From the NCBI GenBank assembly GCA_950295325.1, contig OX485803.1, positions 38,207,554 through 38,271,553 on the forward strand: DNA of 64,000 nucleotides, written 5' to 3'. The notes beneath the pieces were generated by a model. That model had not been told where the DNA came from and did no database searches. It saw nothing but the letters and a program-made list of their open reading frames with translations. The position numbers and the translations under genes are program-made. Source of the DNA: Polytrichum commune. Taxonomy: Eukaryota; Streptophyta; Polytrichopsida; Polytrichales; Polytrichaceae. Shown here one piece after another: positions 44,201 to 55,536 of this stretch; the first letter of the stretch is position 1, and the number at the start of each line of letters is the position of its first letter.

Positions 44201-45884
44201 TTCGGAGATGTGCCTGTCCAAAAACCTCATCAATTACATACAAGAAAGGGAACGGCCTCTTTCCAATTCTAAAATCCAACAAAATGACCTCAGCTGAGTC
44301 CTTTTTCCACAGTATATCACCATAGTACCAGAACCCCCTGGAATTTAGAGAAGAGAGGATCACTCATTCCATATGGATGTGACTTAGAATCACTATATTG
44401 TCCTTTGCTAAGTCAATTCCCCAAAATTTGAAGCAAAAGTAGAATGAATGCTGATGGATCTCCTTATTTCATTGTCATGTAGAGTGAACTCCCACGCCCC
44501 TGTAAAGTGATATGCCAGAGAATTCACAGGGAACCGGATGGACAGAGCTATAATTGGAAAGAGAGGACAAAAAGATGGCGACCAGAGACGAAATCCACGT
44601 ACATATATTGTTGTTTCTTAAACAACACTACAATGCTGAAATACTGAATCTACTCAACTTATAATAGGTCAAGCCATGAATGAATAGTAACTCTCTTTCG
44701 TAACCCTCTATAGGCATACACGCCTTCTAATTATACATCTTAGCTTTAGCAAACATGTCGCACAACGCAATCCTACAGCAGTTTCTTCTCCCAAATATGA
44801 GAGAATTCCAACGTGCAGAAGAGTGAAGTCTGGATTGAAACTTTGGAAGAGGGCCCATCAAAATTATACCCCATGCGCTAGACCGGAAGACCAAGACATA
44901 TCGACATCATAATTCAGACCCAAGTCACCACCAAAAGAAGACGACGGCATCTAACATCGCAGTTTGCACTACCGTTCTCCTCCCCTAAATAGCAGGTCCG
45001 GCTGAGGCAGACAAGTAAGAAGGTTTATAAGAAGGCTCAATATGAGCAGACCAGGAATCCATAAGCTTCTCAGCACACTGTACATATCGTACCCCTCTCC
45101 GTGTCTACCCTTGAAGCTGTGAGTGCATGATCCAGCAACCTTACAGTCTTCGAGGATCGACCATATTGAACACACACAACTAACACATAACACCACACAG
45201 AGACACAAATTCACAGCAATTCACCATCAAAAGAAGATAACAACATCTAGCCATGGCAAATTGGATTAATTTCCCTTCTCCTCCCTTAACAGCGGGTCCG
45301 ATCCGGCTAAGGTAGACAAGGTACAAGGGGATTAGGGGACTCGATATGAATTGACCAGGATTCCATAAGCTTCTCAGCACACTGTGCCCCTATTTGTATC
45401 TACCCGAATGCATGATTTTATCTTACAGTCTTCAAGGATCAAACCATATCCAACACATACAAGGACACATAACCCCCCCTCCCCCCCCCCCCCCACCACC
45501 ACACACACGCACACACACACCTACCCATAAGTATGTCTGCCAAATGATTGTAATTCCTTCTCTCAAGACATCCACAAAACCTTGTAGCCTGCAATGCACA
45601 TGACCGTGATGGTACGTAATTCGGAGCACAGAAAATTACACATCACCACACAGACACAGAGAGACAGACACACATACACCTACCCCTAAGTATGTCTGAA
45701 TGATTTTGCTTCTTCTTTTTCCACACAATCACCGCACCTTGTAGCCTGCAATGCACATGAATTTGAGCCTAAATTTTGTAGATCACCTGCAAGAGGAGGA
45801 GGAGCAGGGGTCGGTGGTGGCGGCCGAAGGAGATATGTGTCGATCTGCACGAGGATTTGGCAGGCTTCTTCTTTGCATGCCCAT
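41245..45884 (-). CDS. Conserved-looking single-pass membrane protein, function unknown, 8 exons, 373 aa
   Basis: Proposed exons (minus): 45884-45787, 43841-43554, 43021-42997, 42846-42790, 42538-42447, 42376-42065, 41849-41756, 41400-41245. All are GT-AG, and phases chain without a stop. I do not recognise the family. The start at 45884 has an in-frame TAA directly upstream. The N-terminus is Arg/Ser/Pro-rich, followed by SLFDIHRRSK and HVLFVHRFHPEF. A single hydrophobic helix (FIWIFIISAMLAAGALML) at about residues 61-78 suggests a type II membrane protein, perhaps of the Golgi or ER. The following region is mostly helical (HVSLLEILLGTATCF, RYSTLEVKTVAIGEIVV, VHKEAVHALVKL) and could be ARM/HEAT-like. 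The C-terminus is basic with VKTWWPIYPQELIDIGNK. The 25-nt and 57-nt exons are the weakest; they were chosen because they alone keep frame. Introns hold MITEs and duplications. Confidence 0.6.
41499..41683. mobile_element. Stowaway-like MITE in the last intron of the membrane-protein gene
   Basis: Ends are CACTGATAATCCCAATAAGTG-like on the left and, complemented, CACTCATTATCCCAATTAGTG-like on the right: 21-bp inverted repeats with three mismatches. TA flanks both sides (41497-41498 and 41684-41685). It is 185 bp long and lacks coding capacity. The interior phrase TGTTCTATAATGTCCAAA recurs at about 43155 and, inverted, at about 62828. Confidence 0.75.
43057..43273. mobile_element. TA-flanked MITE in intron 2 of the membrane-protein gene
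   Basis: Terminal inverted repeats of about 37 bp: CACCTAATATGATATTTTG against CACTAAATATGGTATTTAG, both continuing TGTGACTTACTATTTGGA. TA lies on both sides, within a larger matching CACTA/TAGTG context. Related ends occur near 1708 and 61956. The element sits between exon 2 and the proposed 25-nt exon. Confidence 0.75.
44921..45480. repeat. Tandem duplication of about 298 bp in intron 1 of the membrane-protein gene
   Basis: Copies at about 44921-45214 and 45217-45480 share AAAAGAAGA, TCTCCTCCC, GGTCCG, CCATAAGCTTCTCAGCACAC, TTACAGTCTTC and GGATC blocks in order. Both run into CACA-rich tails. Confidence 0.75.
45475..45770. repeat. Poly-C/(AC)n tract and second small duplication
   Basis: A C-run at about 45475-45494 is followed by (CA)n. 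ACACCTACCCATAAGTATGT (about 45515) recurs as ACACCTACCCCTAAGTATGT (about 45676), and GTAGCCTGCAATGCACATGA occurs at about 45583 and 45739. The two copies are about 160 bp apart. Confidence 0.75.
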
Positions 45885-48229
45885 TTATGGGGCTCTCTTG
45901 TACATTTTGCTCTGAAATCTTGAAGTCAGGAGAGATATATCTACCTCCTGTGGAGATTATCGTAGCTTAATCTACCATATTCTTACCAACTGAATCTACC
46001 AGTCCTCCTAGGCATGCGACGTGGACATTATCTTGCTTGTGGGAAGTGGAGTTCGTAAAAGCACACTGAAGTTCCGGTATAGTGTACTCAAGTTTCAATT
46101 GAGTTCCCAAAACTCAAGTTGGGTGCGGATTTAGGATAGCATATCATTATTAAGCCGTGTGCATATTCGTTCATGTGGGGCCCTGAGAATATAATCATGG
46201 GATGCCTTGACCTAGTGCAGATTCAAACTTAATATGGGTCTTTTTGCACTAGGTTCTCCTAGCTCAGTGCAAACAAATAGCCCCTTTCAAATTTTGTGAA
46301 ACTTATATCACACAAACTTTGTTTCACAATTTGGTTTAGACTTTGTGAGTTCGTTTCTCAGTGTTAAATGGCTTCTACATCAACAATGATTATTATGTAA
46401 ACAATCGAATAGAACCGATCCTGGAAGTATAAGAATGCATGAATTTGAGATTGGAAAAACACCGCTTTCATTTAGTTTACATCCATAAGCACAATGATTA
46501 TAAACATCTTTGTCCTAAAGGAAGATGGTTACGAGATATTGTCATCTATGTACATTAGAGCATCACCACCCATGGTGAAGTTGAACTACAAATGTTTAGG
46601 CACAAAACATAGTTTCATCAGTGTTCAATTTGTAGCAAAACATGATTGAAATATACCATCCAAACATCAATGGGGAATATTAAACCCAACCCTATGAGCT
46701 AATGGAGGGAGGGGGGGTCATGGGATGTGGAGGTGCATGGGTCCTAGTGCGTCTGGCAGCTTGACCCTCCTTCCTTGCCTGACTTGAAATTTGTCACTTT
46801 CATTACAAAGAGAGAGAACATGGTCTATTAAACCCATATTGAGTGCTCGCATACTCCAAAGCCCAAATTTTCATACACCCTCACTTCCACATGAAGATTC
46901 AGTAATTAACTTGGGACTTCAACCTTAAAAATAAAACCATAAAAAATGCCGCCCTAATTTGGAAGTTTTATTTTACTTAAATAAGAAGCTAAAAGTTTAA
47001 CAATGTCATTAACGTGAGATAAGATTCTTTCTACTTACCATAAAATCAACCCAAGTAGTGTGATAAGTAATTTAACATTCTTAGATTACATATTTAATAT
47101 TAAATGGCCTTATATGTACTCACTATGCACTTACAATTTTTGGTTTTTTTAGAAAATTAAAATTTATGGGAGAGACAAATAAACCTATTGGCAATGAATT
47201 CTAACATACTTGCAATACAGACCAAGATTTTATTTGTGAGGTTGGAATTCATTGTAAGCAAGTTTTATAAGCCTTTTGGATTCTTGGACTTTAAAATCAA
47301 TTTCCTTTCCTTTCATTGAATTCATTGACAAAGAGTGCAATTAAGTTTATTTGTCCTTCTTATTAAAAAGTGAACAAATGCACTTCTAGTACATTTAAGG
47401 CCAATTTATTTAACATAGATAATGTGAAAATGTTCAATAAATTATCACACAAGTCGTGTTAATTTTATTTTAAGTAGAAATGTCACCTTGCATTAGTGAA
47501 GTTCATGGATTTTTTATTCTTATTTTTTAACTTCCAAGTGAGTGGGCATATTTTTATGGTCTCATTCTTTTCTTGGTTGAAATCAAAGTTAATTATTTAA
47601 CCTCGATGCGGAAGTGAGGGTATTTATGAAGATTTGGGCCTTGGAGTCACGGGTAGATCACTCTAAGGCATTTTTGTGCACCACGTGCGGCTCGGGGTTT
47701 TTTGTTTTGGGGCTATTTACCTTCAAGGGTTGAATTAAAGCCTCCCTATAATTACTTAGATTTCAAAAATGACCCATTTGTTTGCACCCTTCCATTACTT
47801 ATATTGTCCAAGTCACTGTAATTTTTTGTACTCTATATTCCTTTTAAGTAATTTTGGACAGACGGAAATCCCAATTATCATCCATCCCCGTGAGTCCTAA
47901 ACCCATTTACATACCATACTAAACATACCTTCTAGGATCCTTATCTTCAGCCCCTATTTTAATTTTACAAAAAAATAATGGCCCACGTTTTATGTCCATC
48001 TAACTTACTTATAATGGGATTGTCTACATTTAATGGCCCCTTCATTATTTGGAATACCTTTATAATTTTTATTTCAAATGATTTTAATCCTCTCTAAAAA
48101 AGAGAAACTCCGGTCCCTTTTTAGCAAGGGGCCAGCGTGAATAAAGTGTCCGTTCGTAATGCCAATGAACCCGATGGCCACTGGACAAGGGGACACTGGG
48201 ACAATACTACTCTCCCCTTTCGAGGATGG
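45885..48229. other. Gene-free region upstream of the membrane-protein gene
   Basis: The first few hundred bases should hold its promoter. Beyond that the sequence is AT-rich with no coding frame or paired terminal repeat that I could support. A degenerate pair around TAGTGCAGATTCAA and CTAGCTCAGTGCAAAC near 46.2 kb was not resolved. Confidence 0.35.
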
Positions 48230-48234
48230 ACACT

Positions 48235-48462
48235 ATAGTGACACACTATACTAGTTCCTAGCTAGCCACTAGTGCCTTGAAGATACCGGACATGGTATCC
48301 CCCCAAAGGGCTTTGAGGTACCCATACAACAAGGTCCAAGGACCCCCCACCATAGTTGGGTGGACTAAGGTGGTGAGCACCACGCCGGCATGGGGAATAG
48401 AACCCACAACCTCCTCATTGGGGGCCATGAGCCTAACCACCAAGCCAAGGCCCGTGGTGCCT
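48235..48462 (-). mobile_element. tRNA-derived SINE
   Basis: On the minus strand an A box TGGCTTGGTGG (48447-48437) is followed, 33 bp on, by a B box GGTTCTATTCC (48404-48394), the spacing of an internal Pol III promoter. Head sequence GGCACCACGGGCC precedes it, and a non-tRNA body follows (CTTAGTCCACCCAACTATGG, GGTACCTCAAAGC). The 61-codon frame over it (VVGSIPHAG) is a typical by-product of such heads. Exact ends and target duplication were not identified. Confidence 0.65.
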
Positions 48463-50100
48463 TATCCTCTCTATATTATGCCGCACGTCGTTTTTAAAAT
48501 GCACTAAGTGATCTACCCGTGCTTGGAGTACGCAAGCACACAATTTGGGTGTAAAAGACTTGTTCTCATTCTCTCTAGTGAGAGTAACAAGAAAACAATA
48601 GAACCGTGGGGCTTTGTCTTTACTTATGAAAGACTACAACTCTAGTTGTCCACTTTGCTAATGCCAGTCCATGGTTATTTACTATACTTATAACCAAACA
48701 TTCATTGGATTTTGTGCATCTTCTTCTCAAATGCAAGCCAACAACTGAAGCTACTCATTTGTTACCTGAAAGATTTTAAAAAATCAATAACTGCCAAAAT
48801 AACTAAAGTTAACTATAATTTTTTCAATATATTTTAGGGAGCAACTATAGTTAACTAGATATACATGATTGTAGTTAAGATCCATATTAAATAAAATGGA
48901 CAAAAAATAGCAGGAACAAGTAACGTCCAAGTGTGAACGCAAAGTGGTTAGGCAATTTGCTCTTGAAATAGAGAAAATTGTCTTTGTCCTATAGTCTCTG
49001 TCCTATAAACAAAACTAACAAATTTCAAGTCGGGCAAGGGAGGAGGGTCGGATTGCCAAACACACCAAGACCCATGCGCACCCACATACCTAGACACCCC
49101 CCTACATTAGCTCACATGGTCGGGTTTAACATCCCCCAATATATCACTAGAGATGTGGGTAATTGTACTTAATAGGTATGAAGAACCTTCACCACTCATA
49201 GAAACTTAGGGTTCAACTTTTCTAAATGATATAGAACATAGGTGGGGTGGGGGTGGTCCTTGGTGGGGTTTGGGTTTATATGTTAGTCTTTACATGGCGG
49301 TGTGACACATCTAAGGGGCTCTGCCTCCCCTTGAAGTGGCCGCATCTTCCTTTTGTTATTAATGCAATTTGGCATTGGTTTGTTGGCCCTTTGTCTTAGG
49401 CCAACCAAACAAAAAAACAAAACCAAACATTAAAACAAAAATCTAAGTGGTGTAGAACAAAAAATGCACCTCAAATAATGGTACCCTACAATGTCAAAGA
49501 AATGTAAAATCCTTATACCTAAGCCCTTGGCATGGAATAAATTGATAACATTCCAACAACAATAGTTATGATTGTCGCACCTGCAGGAATTGTATAACCT
49601 CCTAAAAACTATTTAATTTCTCATGTTTATAATAGTGGAAGGTGTCATTGACAAGGCTACAACTTTCTTACCTTCTTTGAACATTTGTTAGGGCACTTTC
49701 TTTGTTGGAGCCAACAGTGCTATCATGATTTGTTTGAACAACTCATGATACTATTCGTCTCGAAACCTACCAGTTTCACACAACAAGCTTTGAAGCTCCT
49801 CCATGTAGGTTATATCATGTTAATCAACACCCTATAAAGAATAGAAACAAACATGGCTAGAATCACTTGTAGAACTTGTGTACCATTTTTAAGCCGAGTA
49901 TATAATTAATGAACAACTCCTATATGACGTGTATGTAAAATGTTCTATTTATACTCTCTTAAATTTTTGGGAAACCAACATGCAAGTGAGATGAGGGTAA
50001 GAAATTATGCATGCAGTAAGGCCGTCAAGGGAGGGCTTTACAAAAATCAAGGGCCATGGCCCAATTTTTTGTAAACTTTGACATAAAGGGCCTTACTCTA
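48463..50100. other. Gene-free region
   Basis: AT-rich, with no supported coding frame or element boundary. Confidence 0.35.
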
Positions 50101-53100
50101 CCTGAAACGCGAGGTGTTATGACAAGAGCAATCACCCATGTTATGTGTATTTTGTGACAAATCTAAAAGCATTGGCCCCCGCCAACAATGCACTCTAGGT
50201 TCAAAACCTAAATTCCGATATTTAAGCAACTGCAATTGGAAGTCAATAGGATTAGTGATGAGATTGCACAAGCATATACATTTACACAAAGGCATATCAA
50301 CAATGTTTGGAGTGAGATGGTCTCATGCTCTTCTTGCTTTGATTTTTATTGCTTTTCTTATTTTCCTTGGTTCATACAAATAATATGGGATAACTCTTAT
50401 CCCATATTATCCTTACTGTTTATATGCCTCTAGTATTACATTTCTATTAACTATGAGCAATCTAATGCTCTACCTTCTATAATTTCTTCTAGTATTATAT
50501 TTATGTTGACTACGAGCAATCTAATGCTCCACCTTTAACACTCCCACTTTGCGAATAGTCAAAGACTTGTAAAACTATTGAATTTCTTAGTTTCTCAACC
50601 TTATGTAGTGATGTTTTAACATTGCCTATAAGATTCCATATATTATGCCTAATTGATTCACTCCAATTCAAAAGACATTCCAATATTGCCACATTGGCCC
50701 AATCCTCACCATGTTGAGGCGAAATGTGGTTCTTCCACCATTCTCCAAGTGGTCGCCGCTTCCTCGTGGGATATCACCGCTTCTTGCCGAATCCTTCAAC
50801 AATGATGTCATCGTTTGCCGGTCCTTCACGCGCCTCTTCAATTGTAACTCCATTACCTCTCACTTGTTCGTAGTCATCTGTAGTAAGTTTTTTGCTATCA
50901 CTTAAAAAACAACAACCCATGGAACAAAGTCTCAAGGAAGACTAAGCTAGTGTCTATAAGGGTTAAGGTTCTTAATAACATTTTATGGTATTTCTCATTC
51001 TTTACTCTCTTTAATATGGAATTATCCCATTCTTTCAAGGGTTCATTTGTGATGTTTCCGTATTGAGTGATTTTTGTCCTATCTCAAGGTAGGTTCTATC
51101 ACTCTAAGCTTTTAACTTAATTCAGTCGTGAAGCTCAAAAACTCTGGCAAGTAATCAATAGCTCGTAGTAAGGACAATGCATCCGGGGTATCGTCTTTTT
51201 ATTATCCACCTTTGTCTTTATTTGTAATGAAGTATGCTTGCGATAATCTCAAATTAAATCCATTTAAATTTGCTTACAACCATTGGGCAAGTCTTCGGAT
51301 TCTGTAACCTCCACCTTTGTCTCCCGATAGACTTGGCAACTCATCTCAAAGATCATCCACATTATTAATACGTCAACAACATATGATAATCAGGCTATTT
51401 TCTTTGATTAGTTTGCTTATTGTCTAAAGGACTTGGATGGAATTCAATCTTATCTCACAAGGTAAAGTCTTCTTCTCCTTATCATATTGTCTATGCAATT
51501 TATTGTCCACATCAACCCTCACTAGGCTTCACCATCTATGCATGCCTACTCCACTTTAATTGCTGGCGATATGTGGCTAACTCGCCCAGGCTATATTTTC
51601 TCTTAGGTAGTTATCACAAGGTAATGTCTATTGCGGCTTAAGCCTTTGGTCACGGCTATGATCTATCAAACTCTCTCGACTACAATCTATACCAACAACT
51701 TCAAATTATTGCCTTCATGCCAACCATTAGTCTTCACTCCCTCTCACATGGTAAATGACTTAACTAACATGATTATAGCCTACTAACGTCTCTTTTCATT
51801 CAGGCTTGACTCTCTCTAATCTCTCTAGCTAATCGCCTCTTCGGACGCTTCCCTCTCTAACTACCCATCTCAAGTTTTTTTCCTCTCTCGCCACACACTG
51901 GCGATAAGCTCACGTCCCATGCTACAACCCTTCTTTGACGCTTCAATTACCTCTTCTTTCAGCAGGCGATTGCCTCACTTAGACTGATGATCCTCGATGA
52001 CTTCTCTCAAGACTACTTAACTCCTCTCAACTCTGGCCTACTGTCTTTCACTTTCCATCACTTCTTCAGGCCATTGCCCTTCTTCTATTGGCAATTAACC
52101 CTCGTACACTATCTCAGATTGAGAGAAAACATCTCTCATGCTTATGGCCATATTCTGATTACGACCATTGTTAACTGTCAGACATTACTTGCAATATTCC
52201 TGGCCTTCTTGGCGGATTATGTGTATGTTTCAATGCTCACAGCCATTATCAATAATTCCACCAAACATTACTTTTTTTAGAAACATAGTAACCAATATTT
52301 CTCTCCAGATAATTGCATTTTGACAAACTTTTACTCTCAATGTCAAAATTTTCCAATTGAGTTGAGTCTAAATCACTCGGCTCTTGATTAATGCTATCCT
52401 ACAAGCTTCTTGCTTGGTTAAATGTCTATGGCTGAACTCAATCACTCAGTTTCGACGTTCATTGCCTATCGCTATCCTATGATGAGACTATGTAAGATTC
52501 TACATAATGAAATTAGCATGTCTATGTCTTTGCTCGCCTCCTCCTTATGGTATTGAGGAGGACGAGAAGTCGGTTAGGGTCGTAACCAATTTCCAACGGC
52601 AATTGCCCCTAACTTCCACTTGAGATGACATCTGAAGTCTATTGGCCGGATGAATACCGTCAAAGTTCAAAAATTGCCTAATTCGGCTAGGCTATGGCCC
52701 AAAATCAGTCTTACATCATCCACAAATTGTCCACCGCCATCAAATAATGGTGATTTGGAAGCTTCATCCACCACCACCATTGTAGGGCATTTGTTTTTCC
52801 CACTTGGACGCATTTCCAAATTGTTTCTAATCCTCCCATTATTTTCCATAAACACGACATTTTTTATTTTTATGATTCATGTGTTTATTTCCAAACACAT
52901 TAACATATACGCCTTCATACTCTTGCAATATCCGAAAAACATGCATTTGATTCTTTTCGCATCGAATTTGTCCCTCTTGTCGTCCGGAACCATTGATTAG
53001 CAATGCTTCCAAATACACACATGTGTGCTATACAAGGCTTCCTCTCGCTCCACGTTTCTTTAGGTGTAACGGAGCCCAAAGCCATCGTTAGACATTAGAC

Positions 53101-53214
53101 TAATGTAAAAACCGCATTTGCCACATCTGTGAGCCACTCAAACCGCTCACGGGTTGAGTTAAGGCCCACAATCTACAAAAAAGAAAAAATTAGTGGTTAG
53201 AATTAGTCAATATA

Positions 53215-53430
53215 TAGGTGACTGTTAGTTTTTGAGACATCCGCCTGTGGATGTGAGTTGTGTAAGAGACTGGTATTAGGTATGGACCAACCCGGGTTCG
53301 AATCCGGTTGGTTACATTGACAGGTGCTATCCCAAATTGAGCTAATGATAAAGCAGGAATAATTTATAGGCGGATACAGAGAAGGTGTTACTACGCGGTT
53401 GTACGTAAATCTTTCTCAAGTAGTTTTTAT
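53215..53430 (+). mobile_element. tRNA-derived SINE-like sequence
   Basis: A perfect B box GGTTCGAATCC (53295-53305) sits in a short palindromic arm, CCGG-GTTCGAAT-CCGG. About 30 bases upstream is TGTAAGAGACTGG (53261-53273), an A-box-like sequence. A T-rich stretch follows near 53410-53435. It is flanked by related AAACCGCTC-GGTT blocks near 53140 and 53471. It does not fold into a full tRNA, so it is a SINE or tRNA relic. Confidence 0.5.
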
Positions 53431-53576
53431 CTTTTAGAAACATGTTATTATTTACCCATATGAAGTAATCAAACCGCTCGCGGTTGGATTAACATTTGTA
53501 GCCTAAGTAGAAAGGAAGTCAGTAAATAGAAATTAGATTTAGATTAATTAGTTAGTATGAAGAAATTTAGACAAGG

Positions 53577-53900
53577 GATGAATGACAGCGGAGGACGATA
53601 CCGAATAGGTGAATGACAGCGGAGGACGATACCGAATAGGTGAATGACAACGTAGGACGACGTGGAATGGATGAAGGACAACGTAAGAAGACGTGGAATG
53701 GATAAATGACAATGTGGGACGACGTTGAATGGATGAAAGACAACGTAGGACGACCCCGAAGGAATGAATGACAACGAAAGACAATGTCGAATGACGGAAT
53801 GACAGTGCAGAACGACGTTGGACGTATGACAACAACGAACAAATGATGTTATTAAACGGATGAGAAGTATAGCGGATGAAGGTGTAAACGTAGGACAACA
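53577..53900. repeat. 31-bp minisatellite
   Basis: Units begin at about 53580, 53611, 53642, 53673, 53704 and onward, with core GAATGACARCGNAGGACGA. The first two units are nearly identical and later ones diverge, fading after about 53835. Because 31 is not a multiple of three, all three minus-strand frames stay open (the longest 53544-54101), which is a product of base composition rather than a gene. Confidence 0.85.
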
Positions 53901-54429
53901 ACGAACAGAGGATGACGTAAAATGATGAGATGTTGAGAGGATGAAGGCCGTTGGATCAACGGTTGGGAAACCAAGACCGTTGGATCTAGGGTTCAGGTAA
54001 TGGCGGCTAGGGTTGTGATGGCCGTTAGATGTAGGTATGACTTGATCTACGGCTAAGAAGACTTGGTGGTTGGAAGGGATAGTCCCCCAAAGGGAGTGCA
54101 AGGGGTCATTCTCACTCTCTAATTCTAGTGGTTAGGACTAAACTTATCTTTCTTTCTCTCACTCTTGTGGTTAGCACGACTCTTCTCTTGCTCCCTCTCC
54201 ATGTAGGTAGATGTAATTAGTTGTTGAAATATAAGAATAAGAATGATGGAAAAAAAGAGGTTTATGAATCCCATGAATGTTGAATAACATGGTTTTGAAC
54301 CCTATTGAAGAGAGGTGTTATTATCTAATTGCATTAGCTTGACCTCCTAAGTTATTGGATGTTATTTAATGGTTACTTAATTTGTCATTCCAGTAGTTTT
54401 TGCCTTAGTTTATACACTAGTTTATAGGT

Positions 54430-54870
54430 TAGCCTTTACATTATTGTTAGATCAGTCCTCTGTAATAATCTTTCATCTTAGTCTCCTGCATTACGTTCTG
54501 CATTGAAATCTACATTAGTCTCCTGCATCAATATCCCATATCAAACTTCTGTATTACGTTCTACATCAGTCCACTGTATCAACCCTCTATATTAGTCCCT
54601 TGCAGTAGATTCTACATTAGTTTTCTGCATCAACTTCTATAGTACTCTCATACAATATGTTCGGTATTATTCCTCAGCATTAGGTTTCGGGTTAGGCCTG
54701 CGCTACTATTTTGCATTAACCTTCTACATCAATATTCTGCATTCGTGCTCTGTGATTATGTGTTGCATGTCATGCAGTAGTGTCCTGCGTGTCATGCAAT
54801 ATTGTCCTGCGTGTCATGCAGTAGTGTTCGGCATTAATCCTCTGTATCAGACTCTACATTGGTTTCTAGC
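54430..54870. repeat. Degenerate short tandem repeat, about 18 bp
   Basis: Variants of TCTACATTAGTCTCCTGCAT and CTGCATCAA recur over some 440 bp, including a tighter triplet TGCGTGTCATGCA near 54765-54820. Unit length varies from 17 to 20 bp. No coding function is apparent. Confidence 0.6.
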
Positions 54871-54904
54871 TAACATTATGGGAATTAAAAGGTCATTTCT
54901 TGGA

Positions 54905-55310
54905 GGCACTAGAGTAGTACACCCATCCGGCCAATCTTGTGGGTTGTTACTTCACTTGGAATAACAATTGTTACCACAACATCTTCCATCCAAAGCAATT
55001 TCTTGAGCTTTTGAGGTTCAAACATACGCTTTGCCATTGCGACAACAACTTGATTTGCAACCTCTACTAGTTCAATGTCTTGAGGCGTGCTCTCAATGTC
55101 ATTTTCCATCAAAAAAACCTTCAAAATCTTTCGAAATTGAGTTCCCTCCTCGCATCCACCGAAATGTTTTGATTTCATGCTCCGATTGTGTTCCTACAAA
55201 TGCTTGTAACTCCTTAAACCTTTCAAACCACTCTCCTTTGGATTTCATCATGTAAACACATACATCCTTCAAAAAATCATCAACAAAAATAATAAAATAC
55301 TTTGCCCTTC
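54905..55310 (-). pseudogene. Ty1/copia integrase fragment
   Basis: Conceptual reading on the minus strand from about 55310 gives KYFIIFVDDF, then KSKGEWFERFKELQAFVGTQ and SEHEIKTFR, the signature of the copia integrase core around its first and second catalytic Asp. The second region is altered (RWMRGGN where an SDNGGE-like motif is expected), and after it the frame shifts to the segment VAMAKRMFEPQKLKKLLWM. At least one frameshift and a missing catalytic motif make it non-functional. Confidence 0.7.
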
Positions 55311-55536
55311 CAATACTGTGGGATAACTCTTATCCCTCTCAACCCAATGTTGTGGCCTTATTCTAACCTTACTGTTTCTTATACCTCTTCCATCACATTT
55401 TTATTGACTAGGATCAATCTAATGGTCCACCTTCAACAACTGCATCTAACAAGCAAACAAAAACCGACATGAGCATTTTAAAAACGTCGTGTCAAATTCT
55501 CCATCCTCCCTAAGGGATTCACATTAAATTGGAATC

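Larger units (their letters stand above)
50100..55438 (-). mobile_element. Decayed Ty1/copia LTR retrotransposon
   Basis: On the minus strand a polypurine tract GCAAAGTGGGAG is followed directly by an LTR start TGTTAAAGGTGGAGCATTAG at about 50541. A second copy of that LTR start (TGTTGAAGGTGGACCATTAG) begins at 55438, and both run into GGGATAAGAGTTATCCC-type sequence. Integrase remnants lie just inside the right copy. Most of gag, reverse transcriptase and RNase H is gone or unrecognisable, and the interior has gained a SINE and minisatellites. The left-hand LTR end is uncertain; 50100 is a rough limit. The LTR near 50.45-50.54 kb also contains a short tandem duplication of its first 80 or so bases. 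Confidence 0.6.

Noticed and set aside
48258-48443. Small protein-coding gene (61 codons, minus)
   Set aside because: The frame lies over A and B boxes of a tRNA-derived SINE and reads like the usual spurious translation of such heads.
53286-53312. Functional tRNA gene
   Set aside because: The T-arm-like palindrome and B box are good, but no acceptor stem, anticodon arm or D arm could be built around it, so it is treated as a SINE-like relic.
53544-54101. 185-codon Ser/His-rich open frame
   Set aside because: It is produced by the 31-bp minisatellite; all three frames are open and no domain is visible.
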